64,000 bases of DNA from Bufo bufo (GCF_905171765.1 NC_053390.1:582702471-582766470), one strand, 5' to 3'; positions 33,730 through 45,945 are shown, counted from the first letter of the stretch. Notes: generated from the sequence alone by a model not told the origin. Numbers and translations are program-made.

Positions 33730-34256
33730 TGTCACGGATGGTGTTGCAGAAAACTGGAAGTTATAAATAAACATCCGACTGACTTGATCCCAAACTAAGG
33801 AACATATGGGTGAGCCCTATAAAACCCCTAGAGCTCTCCCTGACTGCTATGCCCATGCAAAGGTCTTTATGATAGACGATTGCATGCCCTCGTACCTCGA
33901 CTGTGTGACACCTGAAAACCCTATAATAGTGAGGGGACACGACCACCGGCTCCCTGCACTTAATACGGAGGGAGTCAGGGTCACCTAGAATCAAGTCAGC
34001 ACGGAAACACAAATAAAGGAAAAGACTTATCTGAGGAACCAGCAGTTGCAGCATCTAGCAGTGAACACAATCCAGGAAGTAGTATAAACTGCAAAGTGAG
34101 GCAGTATGGGAGGGAATATAAAGGGAGGCAATCAGTGTAAATAGATGACAGCTGGGAGAAGGAAAAGAGATGACAAAGTGAAACCAAAACAAAGAACTTC
34201 ATGCAAGAGGTACAGAAGAACGTCTGCCAGAGCTTCTCAGAGAGCTGGCGGTGACA
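33730..34256 (-). mobile_element. Gypsy-2 5' LTR (527 bp)
   Basis: tgtcacgg to ggtgaca, followed by gcaat and the duplicated flank. Near-identical to 28696-29222. Confidence 0.9.
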
Positions 34257-34261
34257 GCAAT

Positions 34262-35340
34262 ATGGACAATCACAATACATTAGTAACTGCCTTGTATTAA
34301 CTTTCTCTACATGATAAATGCCATATGATACAACCCCTTTAAAGAGCCAGTATGCATATTTTTTGAACTGTGGTACTCTGGACTGCTCTTTTTGAATGGC
34401 ATGCATTTTAAATGTACACAACTGGACTGGTAAAGGTGTTTCTGAAAACAGGGAATGGTTTAATGGTCAGAGAGACAAGTAAAGGTGCCAGTGCATCAAA
34501 TAAAAGAGGGTGGTGCCAAGATACGGCATAAGGTGGTAGAGAAAAGCCTACTTTCGATCATTAGCAACACAGAGGGTTCATACAAGAGCTGGCAGCCAAC
34601 TTGAGGCGCAACCTGACCCCTGGAGGGATAGTAGTTTGGTTTTTAATCCTCCAGACCTCAGTTAGAGTCTGTGTAATTTCTGCAAAAGTTATACTGTTCT
34701 TCTGTTCAAATGCAAGTACCCACCAAGTGTGAGAGAAACTGACAGATACTGTCCCTCTTCTAGAGACTGTAACCTTTATGCTTATGTACCACTCAAAGTA
34801 AATGGCTAAGATTTCTGCGAAAGAAAATAAAGTTCATTGTTTGCATCAAGAGTCTGCAACTTTATAGCAGGGCATAGCCCATTGACAAAGTGTACCATTG
34901 ACACTTATTCCAACCCAAATGCAGTCTGTGCTTTTAATGTTGAAAAATTGGAATCATGAATGTTCCTCAGCTCAGAATATGAGGCAATAAAACCAATCTC
35001 CTGTGATTTGGCGGTCTACAATGTACTATATTTTTTAACATTCAAATTTTTTCCAAAGACTATTATCAAAGGAAATCCCTTGCAATGCTTGTTAATGAGC
35101 AAAAGCTATCAGATCTCTCCTGTGTATAAGAAAAAGACAATTATTAGCATAAAAATACATCATTGTATGCACAGCAGCCAAGATAAGTGAGATGAATAAC
35201 AATTGAGATTCTATCAGTGACGTGATTAAGTACCAAACATAACATATCTCACCATCAATGTGTTTGCTGAGACAAAGATTGTAAGTGTATTATAAATTAA
35301 AAAAGAAAAATTATTATTTTTCACTCTTTTCTCATACTTA
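34262..35340. other. flank copy, then unassigned non-coding DNA
   Basis: 34262-34507 duplicates 29228-29484. The remainder to 35340 shows no long frame, no repeat structure and no recognisable element. This is one of the few candidates for ordinary host DNA in the window. Confidence 0.5.
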
Positions 35341-35770
35341 AAGGGGTTTTCCAGGATTTTTTATACTGATGACCTATCCTCAGGATAGATCATCAGTATC
35401 TGATCGGTGGGGGTGCAACACCTGGGACCTCCGACAATCAGCTTTTTGAGAAAGTACCAGCGCTCCTGTGAGTGCCACAGCCTTTTCGCTTCTTACCAAG
35501 CACAGTATTGTCCATTGTATAGCAGCTGTGCTTGGTATCGCGCTCAGGCCTATTGAAGTAAATGGGGCTTAGCGTAATACCAAGTACAGCTGCTATACAA
35601 GGTATGGTGCTGTGCTTGGTAAGCTGCGAAAAGGCCACAGCACTCACAGGAGCACCAGTGTCTTCTCAAACAGCTGTTTGGCGGGGGTCCTAGGTGTCAG
35701 ACCCCCACCGATCAGATACTTATGATCCATTCTCAGGTCATCAGTATGAAAATTGCGAAAAAAAAACTTT
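35341..35770. mobile_element. palindromic MITE of about 430 bp
   Basis: The outer arms contain aggatagatcatcagtatct and its complement near both ends, with gatcggtgggggt/acccccaccgatc next. The inner arms pair agcacagt-type sequences around 35500-35620. I recall this palindrome as a common frog repeat; that is memory, not a search. Confidence 0.7.
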
Positions 35771-35918
35771 AAGAGCCCATCATTTTCTATTCTCTGTTGG
35801 TGTAGTGTTGGTGGACCCCTTTTTTCTCTCTCTCTGCTTTTTTAAGTTCGCTCATGAGATAAAAAAAACAAAAACCCATTCCTTTAACGTTCAAGAACTA
35901 TATTTCTTGTCATTTGTA

Positions 35919-36190
35919 CAGTACTGTGCAAAAGTCTTAGAACTAATGCTGAAAAGTAAGAATGCTTTAAAAAATAATTTTAATCAATTAAAATGCAAAG
36001 TTAATGAGCAAAAATAGAAATCTAAATCAAATCAATATTTGGCATGACCACCCTTTGCCTTCAAAACAACATTAACTCTTTTATGTACATTTGCACATAG
36101 TTGTTTTTGCAGGAACTTGATAGGAAGGTTGTTCCAAACATCTTGGGGAACTAACCACAGATCTTCTGAGGATGTAGGCTTGCTCAAATC
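35919..36190. mobile_element. Tc1/mariner terminal fragment
   Basis: Starts at a TA with cagtactgtgcaaaagtctt, a Tc1-type terminal repeat. The inner part contains ttgttccaaacatcttgggg, which belongs to Tc1 transposase coding DNA. It is truncated where hAT-B copy 2 begins. Confidence 0.75.
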
Positions 36191-36548
36191 TAGTGTTGAG
36201 CAAAGCATCTGCAGTGGAGTTCGGTTTGAAGTTTAAGAAAACTTTGATTCTAAATGAGCCTAAATTTCCTTACCCGTATGGTAACGAATCAGTTTTCCTA
36301 AAATGGTGGCTGCACATGTTAGAAAGTTAAATAAAGTTTAGAGGAGACAAGCTCGGGAAAGTGAGGTCACCCATAATGCCATGCAGCGAGCCGATCCACA
36401 GATAGAAAACCCCCAATGATGTCACAGCTAGGCAGAGCCTTATAAAACCCTGATCCCTGCGGTCGCTGTCATTTTCCTGTTAGCTGAGCACATGGAGAGG
36501 CACAATAAGACTCTCATGCACAAGAGACAGTGTTGCTGCAAACTGTTA

Positions 36549-36915
36549 GGGCACATTCACACTAGCGTTATTCTTTTCCGGTATTGAGTTCCGTCACAGG
36601 GGCTCAACACTGGAAAAAAACGCTTCAGTTTTATCCTAATGCATTCTGATTGGAAGGCATTCTGTTCAGTATGCATCAGGATGTCTTCAGTTTAGTCCGT
36701 CTTACGGTATTTGGCCGGATAAAATACCACAGCATGCTGCAGTATTTTCTCAGGCCAAAATTCCGGAACATTTGCCGGAATGCCGGATTCGGCATTAATT
36801 TCAATTGAAATGTATTATTGCCAGCTCCGGTACCAAGTGTTCCGGAAAACCGGATCCGGTTTCCCGGCAACGGAACTGCATGCCGGATCCTCAAAACGCA
36901 AGTGTGAAAGTACCC
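36549..36915. mobile_element. 367-bp MITE with TTA duplication (PIF/Harbinger-like)
   Basis: Terminal inverted repeats gggcacattcacactagcgt and the complement of aacgcaagtgtgaaagtaccc. TTA lies on both sides (36546-36548, 36916-36918). A 3-bp TWA duplication suits PIF/Harbinger. The interior is rich in ccgg and palindromic. Confidence 0.75.
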
Positions 36916-36984
36916 TTAACAGAGAGTGTAGCACAATATTGGAGAGGGAGAGTGCAGGGAGACTGCATGGGGAATGCAGGGAGA

Positions 36985-37608
36985 GCATAGGAGACTGCTG
37001 AACTACAGACTCTGCTACAATTTATCGCTGTGTACATAAATGTGCAGTACACCAATATTCATATTCATGTAGAGTTATTGTGACATCAGTATTACAGGCA
37101 GGTCTAATTTATTGCCATGCACATAACTGTGTAATGCATCAATATTCATAGGTAATCCATTCTGTTAGATGTAGAGTTACTGTGTGTCAGTATAACAGGT
37201 CACTGGTACTGGCAGATCTAATTTATCGCTGTGTACATAAGTGTGTAGTGCACCAAGATTCATAGCTAATCTGTTTTGTTAGCTGTAGAGTTACTGTGCG
37301 TCAGTATAACAGGCAACTGTTTCCGGCAAATCAAATTTGTCGCCATGTGCATACATGTGTAGTGCATCAATATTCATAGATAATCCATTCTATTAGTTGT
37401 AGAGTAACTGTGCGTCAGTATTACAGGTCACTGTTACCGGCAGGTCTAAATTATCGCAGTTTACAAAAGTGTGCAGTGCACCAACATTCGTAGCTAATCC
37501 GTTCTGTTAGCTGCAAAGTTACTGTGCGGCAGTATTACAGGCCACTGTCTCTGTCAAGTCTAATTTATTGCTGTATACACACATATATAGCCGAGCTAAA
37601 ATTGACTC
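36985..37608. repeat. hAT-B subterminal tandem repeat of about 115 bp
   Basis: About five and a half units with the landmarks cagtattacagg, tctaatttatcgctgtgtac and attcatagctaatccgttct. Further units at 38225-38345 and 40070-40150 were split off by later insertions. Confidence 0.85.
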
Positions 37609-37611
37609 TGA

Positions 37612-38114
37612 TTAGGCTACTTTCACACTTGCGTTCGGAGCAGATCCGTCTGGTGTCTGCACAGACGGATCCGCTCCTATAATGCAAACTATGGTATCCG
37701 TTCAGAACGGATCTGTCTGCATTATATTTCAGAAAAAAATCTAAGTCTAAAAGTTAGTCAGACGGATCCGTCCAGACTTTGCATTGAAAGTCAATGGGGG
37801 ACGGATCCGTTTGAAATTGCACCACATTGTGTCAACTTCAAACGGATAGGTCCCCATTGACTTACATTGTAAGTCTGGACGGATCCGTTTGGCTACGCAC
37901 GGCCAGGTGGACACCCGAACGCTGCAAGCTGCGTTCGGGTGTCCGCCTGCTGAGCGGAACGGAGGCCAAGCGAATCCATACTGATGCATTCTGAGCGGAT
38001 CCGCATCCACTCAGAATGCTTTGGGGCAGTACGGATCCGTTCGGGGCCGCTTGTGAGAGCCTTCAAACGGAACTCACAAGCGGAACCCCGAACGCAAGTG
38101 TGAAAGTAGCCTAA
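37612..38114. mobile_element. 503-bp MITE with long inverted repeats
   Basis: The ends are ttaggctactttcacacttg and its complement. The interior contains many cggatccgt palindromes. The termini resemble those of the 367-bp MITE at 36549. Confidence 0.75.
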
Positions 38115-38345
38115 CTTTAATAACATGTCACAATGTTATATCTTGCCATCTTGTGACAAAATCCTTTGAAATACATTGAAAGAGTTAGTTAACCGTTTTG
38201 TGCCATTATTTACTTAACACGTTAAAACATCAAGTTTAACTCGGCTGTATCTGTAAGTGTGCAGTGTGCAAATATTCATAGCTAATCCATCCTGTTAACT
38301 GTAAAGTTACTGTGCGTCAGTATTACAGATCACTGTTACTGGCAG

Positions 38346-40069
38346 TAGTGGCATAGCGCGGGGGTGGCGGGGGGGGGGCCGTTGCCCTGGGCACAAAATC
38401 TTAGGGGGCGCCAGCAGGGCCGCACCACCAATTACGCAAAGTGAGGCGATCACCCCAGACTGCGCGGCCCCATAGTCATCTATATCACGTTCTCAGGACA
38501 GCGATACAAATGGATGTGCTGCGGGGCAGGGGAGGGAGAGGCGTCTACCTTCCTCGTTCCCCTGATAGGCTGTAGGCCTAGTGTGACGTCATCGCGCCGC
38601 CTGAGCCATACAGCGCAGGACACAGGCCGGAAGAGGCCTGCATCGCATTGCTGCCATGGATGTAAGTAAAAGTGTTTATTTTTTATATGGTACAATACTG
38701 GCTACTGGCACATGATTGGGGGGCCATCTATGGGGGACACTTGTTACTGGCACATTATTGGGGGGCCATCTATGGGAGGCACTTGTTACTGGCACACGAT
38801 TGGGGAGCACTTGTTACTGGCACATGATTGGGGTACATCTATGGGAGGTACTTCTCACTGGCACATGATTGGGGGCATCTATGGGGGCACATCTTACTGG
38901 CACATTATTGGGGCACTGTGGTGCATCTATGGAGGCACATCTTACTGGCACATTATTGGGGGGCACTGTGGGGGAATCTATGGGGGCACTTCTTACTGGC
39001 ACAATATTGGGGGCACTTCTTACTGCCACATTATTGGGGGCTTCAACTGAGGCCACAAAGAAATAATATTTTATATGGCGGGTTCTGTATAGGGGAATTT
39101 CATACTGGGGCACATTATGGTGGGTACTATGAAGAAGGGGAGAGAAGAGTACTATGGGGTCATCCACGGGGGCACCAAGTAGGGGTATTTTATACTTGCA
39201 AATTATGGGGAAAACTGAGGGCATCTACTGGGGGATTTTATACTGGTACATTATGGGGGGCACTAGGAAGAAGGGGGGAGAGGAGCACTATGGGGGTATT
39301 TTATACTGACACATTATGGGTGCACTATGGGGACATTAGCTCAATTGGGGGCATTAAAAGGGGAGATTTTTTGCACTTTCACATCATAAGGAGAATTATT
39401 ACTACTAGGGGGCATTATACTAGGCATTATTACTACTGGGGGTCTAGAGGGAACATGATTACTAGTATGGGCACAATATGAGCATTATTACTTCTTTATT
39501 ACTTCATTATTATTCCTATTGGTGGGACTTTTGGGAGCACAATTACTGTGTGTGCACCTTGGCACAGTATCAGCTGACCACAAATATTTTTAGGGGACGT
39601 TATGTTTACAATATTAGTGTCAGGGACACTATTTGCTGGGTGCAGATATTTTAGGGCACTGTGTGCCAATAATTATTAAAGGGCACTATCTGCATGGTAC
39701 TACTATTATCAGGGGGTTTATCTGTTTCTGCAGCATAATATTGGGGAGCATGGCAGGCAGAGTATTGGGGGTGGTAGGATGATTTGTCCAGAAGATGGGA
39801 GGATGATGGAAGAGTAGTAAACTAAGATTTTTTTTGTCAAACTGCAGAGATGAGAAATGGCTGAAAAATGGTGGTCTGGTCTGAAAGGAGAAGATGAGGA
39901 AAGAGAACACCTACATTAAAGGAGACATCACTGGATGTAAGAGGTATGTGCACTGTATTACCCTGTATGTTCTGTAGTGATGGGAGGGTGGATATATAAT
40001 TTGGCCCACACTGTAGCAGTAGCAATACTTGGCTTGCCCTGGGTGCTGGCAACCCACGCTACGCCACTG
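38346..40069. mobile_element. non-autonomous hAT of 1,724 bp with 8-bp duplication
   Basis: The termini are tagtggcatagcg and the complement of cgctacgccactg. The 8 bp actggcag lie directly outside both ends (38338-38345, 40070-40077). Length and termini fit hAT. No transposase is seen; the interior has a minisatellite at 38705-39480. Confidence 0.85.
38705..39480. repeat. irregular minisatellite inside the non-autonomous hAT
   Basis: Variable units of about 40 to 60 bp around ggcacattattggggg-ca and atctatggg, decaying to gcattattactactggggg near 39440. The overlapping frames rich in GTSYWH are repeat artefacts. Confidence 0.8.
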
Positions 40070-40283
40070 ACTGGCAGGTCTAATTTATCACTGTGAACAT
40101 AACAGAGGCTCTGTACCAAAATTCATAGCAATCCATTCTGTTACAGTTGTTATACACTCTGACACTCCTCTGACACCACACTTAGGTCCTTTGTGGACTC
40201 CTCTAGGCATGCAACTACCGATGATGACAGTCGGGTAGGAGCACATATTGCAAGAGGTCAGGGACGTGCACAAGAGACAGGTG

Positions 40284-40605
40284 CTAATGTTGGCATGACG
40301 GCCCTGCGCCAACACCTGGAGCGTCACCATAAAGTGGCATGGAAAAACTGCCACTCATTAAGGCCTCTTTCAGACGGGCGAGATTTCCGCACTGGTGCAA
40401 TGAGTGAGGTGAACGCATTGCACCCGCACTGAATCCGGAACCATTAATTTCTATGGGGCTGTGCACATGAGCGGTGATTTTCACTCATCACTTGTGCATT
40501 GCGTGAAAATCGCAGCATGCTCTACTTTGTGCATTTTTCACACAACGCAGGCCCCATAGAAATGAAAGGGGCTGCGTGAAAATCGCAAGCATCCGCAAGC
40601 AAGTC
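40284..40605. repeat. 322-bp duplicated insertion between 29-bp direct repeats
   Basis: Contains a second copy of the BED segment plus the first part of MITE 41087 (compare 41006-41330). It is bounded by 29-bp repeats (40255-40283 and 40606-40634) that start aggtcagggacgtgcac. Confidence 0.8.
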
Positions 40606-41086
40606 AGGTCAGGGACGTGCACAAGAGACAGGTGAGGGTGACACAAGTAACTCACAAACATATGTAGATGATGATAAAGCTGATTGCACATGGGAGCCGG
40701 GTGAGGAGAGGACATAGTCATCATCAGAGGGCGAGGGTGGTAGTGTGCCCATTAGACAGCAGGGTGGAAGCAGTGGGAAATCTGGAGTCAAATGTGGGAG
40801 GGGTACACCATCTGCTACTCGGGAAACTACCTGTAAGGAACACATTGGCAGTTCACGGGATCATAAAAGCAGCGGCAAGTAGGCATCACACAGTGGTGGA
40901 GGGAAAATGCAATACTCGGCAGTGTGGGAATATTTCACAAAGTCACTGGGGGACATTAGTGTGGCGCTATGCTGGAAGTGAGGGCATAAGGTGGGGCACG
41001 GCCAGAGTGCTAATGTTGGCATTATGGCCCTGCACCAACACATGGAGCGTCACCATAAAGTGGCATGGGAAAACTGTGCCACTCAT

Positions 41087-42026
41087 TAAGGCCTCTTTCA
41101 GACGGGCGAGATTTCCGCACGGAGGTGAACGCATTGCACCCGCACTGAATCCGGACCCATTCATTTCTATGGGGTTGTGCACATGAGCAGTGATTTTCAA
41201 GCATCACTTGTGCGTTGCGTGAAAATCGCAGCATGCTCTACTTTGTGTGTTTTTCACGCAACGCAGGCCCCATGAATGGGGCTGCGCGAAAATCGTAAGC
41301 ATCCGCAAGCAAGTGCGGATGCGGTGCGATTTTCACGCATAGTTGCTAGGGGATGATCGGGATGGGGACCCGATCATTATATTATTTTCCCTTATAAAAT
41401 GGTTATAAGGGAAAATAATAGCATTGTTAATACAGAATGCTTACTAAAATAGGGCTGGAGGGGTTAAAAAAATAATAATAATTTAACTCACCTTAATCCA
41501 CTTGTTCACGCAGCCCAGCTTCTCTTCTTTCTTCTTCTTTGCTGTGCAGGAGGAAAATAACCTGTGGTGACGTCACTGTGCTCATCACATGGTCCGTCAC
41601 ATGATCCAACACCATGGTGATGGATCATGTGATGGACCATGTGATGAGTGCAGTGATGTCATCAAAGGTCCTTTACCTAGGTCCTGAAGAAAGAAATTTA
41701 TTTTTTAACCCCTCCATCCCTAATTTACTTTCTGTATTAAGAATGCTATTATTTTCCCTTATAACCATAATATAAGGGAAAATAATTAGATCTACACAAC
41801 CTTGAACCCAAACCTGAACTTCAGTGAAGAAATTCGGGTCTGGGTACCACATTCAGTTTTTTATAACGTGCGTGCAAAACACATTGCACCCGCGCGATAA
41901 AAACTGAATGGATTGCAATCGCAGTCAAAACTGACTGAAATTGCGTACCTACTCACTGGGATTTGCCACAATGCACCTGGGACGCATCCGGAGCCAAAAC
42001 GTGACACCCATGTGAAAGAGGCCTTA
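41087..42026. mobile_element. 940-bp MITE
   Basis: Termini taaggcctctttca and its complement (gtgaaagaggcctta). It contains an inner palindrome around catggtccgtcacatgatcc and a gaaaataata palindrome. It inserted in hAT-B just after the BED finger. Confidence 0.75.
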
Positions 42027-43488
42027 GTCTTACAGCCTGATTGTCAACGGGCTTGTCAACATCAACAGAAGAAGCTTTTATTCCTTCCCATCGACTTCAA
42101 TGTCATCTATTGCTCCTGATGCTTCTCCTCCTCCTCATCACTTTTTTTCGACAGCAATCAATCACTGAGGTGGTTGCAAAAATAAAACAGTATGTGTGCA
42201 CTCATCCAGTGGCGCAGAAGCTGAATGTGCACCTGGCCCAGTTACTTCCTTTCCATGTAGTTGACTGCACATTTCAGAGATCTGATGGCTAGTGCCCACC
42301 CAAGATGGAGAGTCCCAAACTGACAATACTTTTCCCAAAAAACTGTACCAGCCTTGCACACGTACAGGAACATTAAGCAGAATGTGAGCCAGTCCTTGGG
42401 TCTCTCGGTTTCTGGTAGAGTTCATGCCAGGCACACCAGCAACTTGGCCAGGTACCTTCTCGATGTAATTGTGGGATTTTTGTGCCAATGTCCTCCTCTG
42501 TCTCCTCATCTCCACCTTATCCTCACCGTCCCCTCTAGGCACAGTTCACAGTGGTCCTCCATCATATCACCTAGGCAAAGCTAGACAGTGTCAAGCGTTT
42601 TCTGCACCTTATCAGCCTGGACGAATGGAGCCACACAGGGGAGGAACTGCTCCACTTCATCAATAAAGAAATCGAATACTGGCTGTCTCCTTACCAACTG
42701 GAGATAAGAACCATGGTTACTGATAACAAGAAGAACATTTTGCCTGTGCTGAATCAGGGAGAGCTGACCCATGCGCCCTTCAGTCTTGTTGCACCCAGTT
42801 ACTCAAGTCCTTCACTAGACTGCAAGAGCGGTTAAAAATGTCCAGGAAACTGTGCATGCACTTCAGTCACTTTTACCGTGCAAAACACGCCCTCCTTGAC
42901 CAAATGCTCTCACCCAACATCGCCTGATATGGGACATTTCCATCCATTGGAACTCCATGTTCCATATGTTAGACCGCCTGTACAAGCAGAGGAAGGCCGT
43001 TAATGATTTCTTAATGCAGCAGATAGAAAAGTTTACTCCCCGGTCTAATTTCCATCTTAGCCAGTTGCAGCTCATGCGCAACACATGACGTTTTTTCAGG
43101 CCGTTTGAGGAGGCCACTTTATTTGTCAGTCAGCAGAACTATGAGATGAATGATGTCATTTTACTCCATCACATCCTGGATGGGAAGCTGAAAAATATGA
43201 TTGGCAATGGGACAGAAGACATGACATCTACATCTCAAAGCCACCTGAGCCCTGAGGAGGATAAACTGGCAGAGCAGGAGGAGGAGGACAGACATTTTAT
43301 ACACACTGGAGAGGTTTCTCAGCCCAAGGTACAGGAGAGGAGCAGAAGGAGCATGAGGAGCTGGAGGACGACGACAAAGACAATGCAGATGACCCCAACA
43401 GACCATGGCAATATGCAGTAGATATGGAGGCAGGAAGACCCACCAAGTCCCTTGTGCAAATGGCCAGATCAGTGATAGCCAGTTTGCT

Positions 43489-43788
43489 GTGTTCGCCAGC
43501 GAACACATGCGGGCTGCCATCTTGACTCACAAGTCCGGCGATGCACAGGTAAGCCCTTACCTGTGTCTGTGCCGCGAGCCGGTCTGAAATCAAATGCGTT
43601 CACCGGGAGCAGGCAGTTCCGAGAAAAGCCGCCGGGGGCCTTCATCGAGCTGTTCTCGGAACTGCCTACTCCCGGTGACTGCATTTGTTTCAGACCGGAT
43701 CCCGGCAAAGGCACAGGTAAGGGCTTACCTGTGCATCGCCGGACTTGTGAGTCAAGATGGTAGCCCGCATGTGTTTGCTGGCGAACAC
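43489..43788. mobile_element. 300-bp foldback element
   Basis: A near-perfect palindrome with arms of about 145 bp. The ends are gtgttcgccagcgaacac and its complement with one change. A possible TGCT duplication lies at 43485-43488 and 43789-43792. Both arms contain gcacaggtaag-type sequence. Confidence 0.8.
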
Positions 43789-44108
43789 TGCTGAACTGGC
43801 CATCACTGGGCCAGATGCATGCTGTCATGTTTGTGTAGTGACAGCCACATTGTCAAGATTCGGCAGAGGGATGACTACTGGTTATCCACAGTTAAACCCT
43901 TGCTACAGGTCAAAAATAGGTGCATTTTGTTTAGCCTTCTGAAAGGGGTGCAAAAATTGACTTCTATAAAGACATAGGGAGTCAGTTACTAAGCTGAAAT
44001 AGCTCACAGAAGCATTATTGTAAGAGGGATGAAAAAATAGCTAAAAAAACCTCTAAAACGTAACCTTTAATCATACATAATAAAAGCAATAGAAAAAAGA
44101 AATATATA

Positions 44109-44262
44109 CAGTGAGGAACAGAAGTATTTGAACACGCTGTGATTTTGCAAGCTCTCCCACTTTGAAATCATGGAGGGGTCTGAAATTGACATTGTAGGTG
44201 CATTCCCACTCTGAGAGACTGAATGAAAAAATAAATAAATCAGGAAATCACATTGTATTATT
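44109..44262. mobile_element. Tc1/mariner 5' terminal fragment
   Basis: Follows a TA with cagtgaggaacagaagtatt and continues with tcatggaggggtctgaaatt. I recall both as typical of vertebrate Tc1-like termini. Truncated on the right. Confidence 0.75.
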
Positions 44263-44284
44263 ATCGCGGGTGGGTAGGGGGATA

Positions 44285-45476
44285 CTTCCTCTTCTGCTCC
44301 AGTGTTTGGGAGATGGAGAGCTGAACGCTTCCGTGGGACATTGTGGAGATGCTTGGTGACCCAGGTTGTGGTGTTGCTGACAGATCCTCTGTTTGCGGGG
44401 TGGCAGATGGCACTGTCACTCCAGAGGTGGATGAAGAGGCCGAGACTGCAGCAGAAGAGGAAGCAGGATGAGGTTTTTGAGGTGTCTACTCCACTGCAGC
44501 TCATGCTTTGCACTTAGATGCCTGGTCATGCAGGTTGTGCTCAGGTTGAGAACGTTTATGCCTCGCTTCAGGCTCTGATTGCGCAGCGTGCAAACCACTC
44601 GTGTCTTGTCGTCAGCACATTGTCTGAAGACCTGCCACGCAAGGGAACTCCTTGGAGCTGGCTTTGGTGAGTTCGATCCCTTACTGCGGTGGGCAGTAGC
44701 AGGTGTACTATCTAGGGGACGGCCGCTCTGCTTTTGCACCCTGCTCCCTCTTCTGCTATGCTGGTGGCTCTGTGCGACCACCGCCTCTTCCTCCAAACTA
44801 CACAGGTCACTCGCATGACCTTAATTCCATGTGAGGTCGAGGACCTCATTGTCCTCCACATCATCTTCCACCCAGTCTTCACCCCTGCTTTCCTTGTTGG
44901 TCCGCACACTGCAGAAAGCCACAGCAGTTGGCACCTGTGTTTCGTCATCATCCGAGACGTGCTGCGATGGTCCTCCCATGTACTCATCTTGAAACATAAG
45001 TGGTTGGGCATCGGTGCACTCAATCTCTTCCACTTCTGGGGCAGGGCTAGGTGGATGCCCTGGGAAACCCTGCTAGCAGAGTCATCAAAAAGCAGAAGAG
45101 ACTGCTGCATGACTTGGGGCTCAGACTGCTTGGCTGATTTGCAAGGGGGTAGGTGAAAGACTGATGGACATCGGCTGCAAGTGCCAAACTATGATCTTTC
45201 AGCAGGAGACTGGGTGGGAGACAAAGTAAAGGAACTGGAGGCACTGCCAGCAACCCAATCTACTATCGCCTGTACTTGTTCTGGCCTCACCATTCGTAGA
45301 GCCGCATTAAGCCCGACCAAATACAGCTGAAGGTTCTGTCACCTACTCGCACCTGAGGAAGGGGTTTTACTTGTGCGTGTAGCTGGCACAGACCGACCAC
45401 GTCCTCTTTCTGCAACAGGAGCTCCACCAGCAGCACCATGACCGGGGCCACGTCCCTTATTTGACGCTCTCCTCAT
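44285..45476 (-). pseudogene. hAT-A transposase N-terminal half, minus-strand copy
   Basis: ATG at 45474-45476 (MRRASNKGRG), Gly/Arg-rich start, a QNLQLYLVG block with a TGA before it, then EEIECTDAQPL and the acidic stretch VSDDDETQVPTA (44821-45033). The BED finger is degenerate: VVCTLRNQSLKRG has lost the second Cys, followed by TCMTRHLSAKHELQW. It closely parallels the plus-strand copy at 53924/59657. The catalytic half is missing. Confidence 0.82.
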
Positions 45477-45509
45477 ATTTCTCAAATTTAGGATCTTGCC
45501 AAAAATTTG

Positions 45510-45945
45510 TGTTTTTTAATACAACAGTATCTAACGTGTGTATCTCACAATTACAGATGCAGCAAAGGATGCAAAATTAAGATTTTTGCCCTAAATGGGT
45601 GTTTTTTTAATACCAGAATAGCACAGCAGTATCTAAAGTGTGTATCTCAAACGTACAGATGCAGACAAGGCCGCAAATTAAGATTTTTGCCCAAAATGGG
45701 TGTTTTTTTAATACCAGAATAGCACAGCAGTATCTAAAGCGTGTATCTCACACTGACAGATGCAGACAAGGCCGCCATTTAAGTATTTTGCCCAAAATGG
45801 GTGTTTTTTAAAACCTAGAAAATTATAGCTGTATTTCTAGCTTAAATTGCACACTGACTAATGCGACAGAGGCCCCAGATGGAGGGTATAGCAAAAAATG
45901 GGTGTTTTGTAAAACCCAGAAAATTATTGAAGTATTTCAAACACC
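45510..45945. repeat. tandem repeat of about 103 bp, four units
   Basis: Units share ttttgcccaaaatgggtgtt and cacagcagtatctaaagtgt. They lie just upstream, in minus sense, of the hAT-A copy start, so they are its 5' subterminal repeats. Confidence 0.8.

Larger units (their letters stand above)
29485..34256 (-). mobile_element. Gypsy-2: decayed chromovirus on the minus strand
   Basis: A Ty3/Gypsy element reading right to left: 5' LTR 33730-34256, gag-protease 32486-33703, RT-RNase H 30933-32460, integrase 29553-30784 with a C-terminal chromodomain, then the truncated 3' LTR. Several frameshifts and stops break the single polyprotein frame seen in its relative Gypsy-1. About 2% LTR divergence by eye suggests moderate age. 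Confidence 0.9.
40150..43480 (+). pseudogene. hAT-B transposase, copy 2 (fragments)
   Basis: The pieces match copy 1. The N-terminal acidic/Ser region is at 40640-40880. The BED finger region (SAVWEYF, a CW-K with a lost Cys, then ALHQHMERHHKVAW) is at 40905-41080. After MITE 41087 come RQQSITEVVAK (42150), MVTDNKKNILPVL (42710) and NDVILLHHILDGKL with an acidic tract (43146-43300). There are many stops and frameshifts. It is more diverged than copy 1. Confidence 0.75.
36191..44060 (+). mobile_element. hAT-B copy 2, heavily interrupted
   Basis: It begins with the hAT-like end tagtgttgagcaaagc, a promoter-like leader, then about 115-bp subterminal repeats, then scattered transposase pieces. 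It has been invaded by MITEs (36549, 37612, 41087), a non-autonomous hAT (38346) and a foldback element (43489). The 3' end is not recognised; 44060 is an estimate. Confidence 0.7.

Noticed and set aside
29463..33770. Plus-strand frames across Gypsy-2
   Set aside because: All recognisable Gypsy-2 domains are on the minus strand; the plus frames are complements.
38712..39481. Frames rich in GGTSYWH (112 and 217 codons)
   Set aside because: They come from the irregular minisatellite in the non-autonomous hAT.
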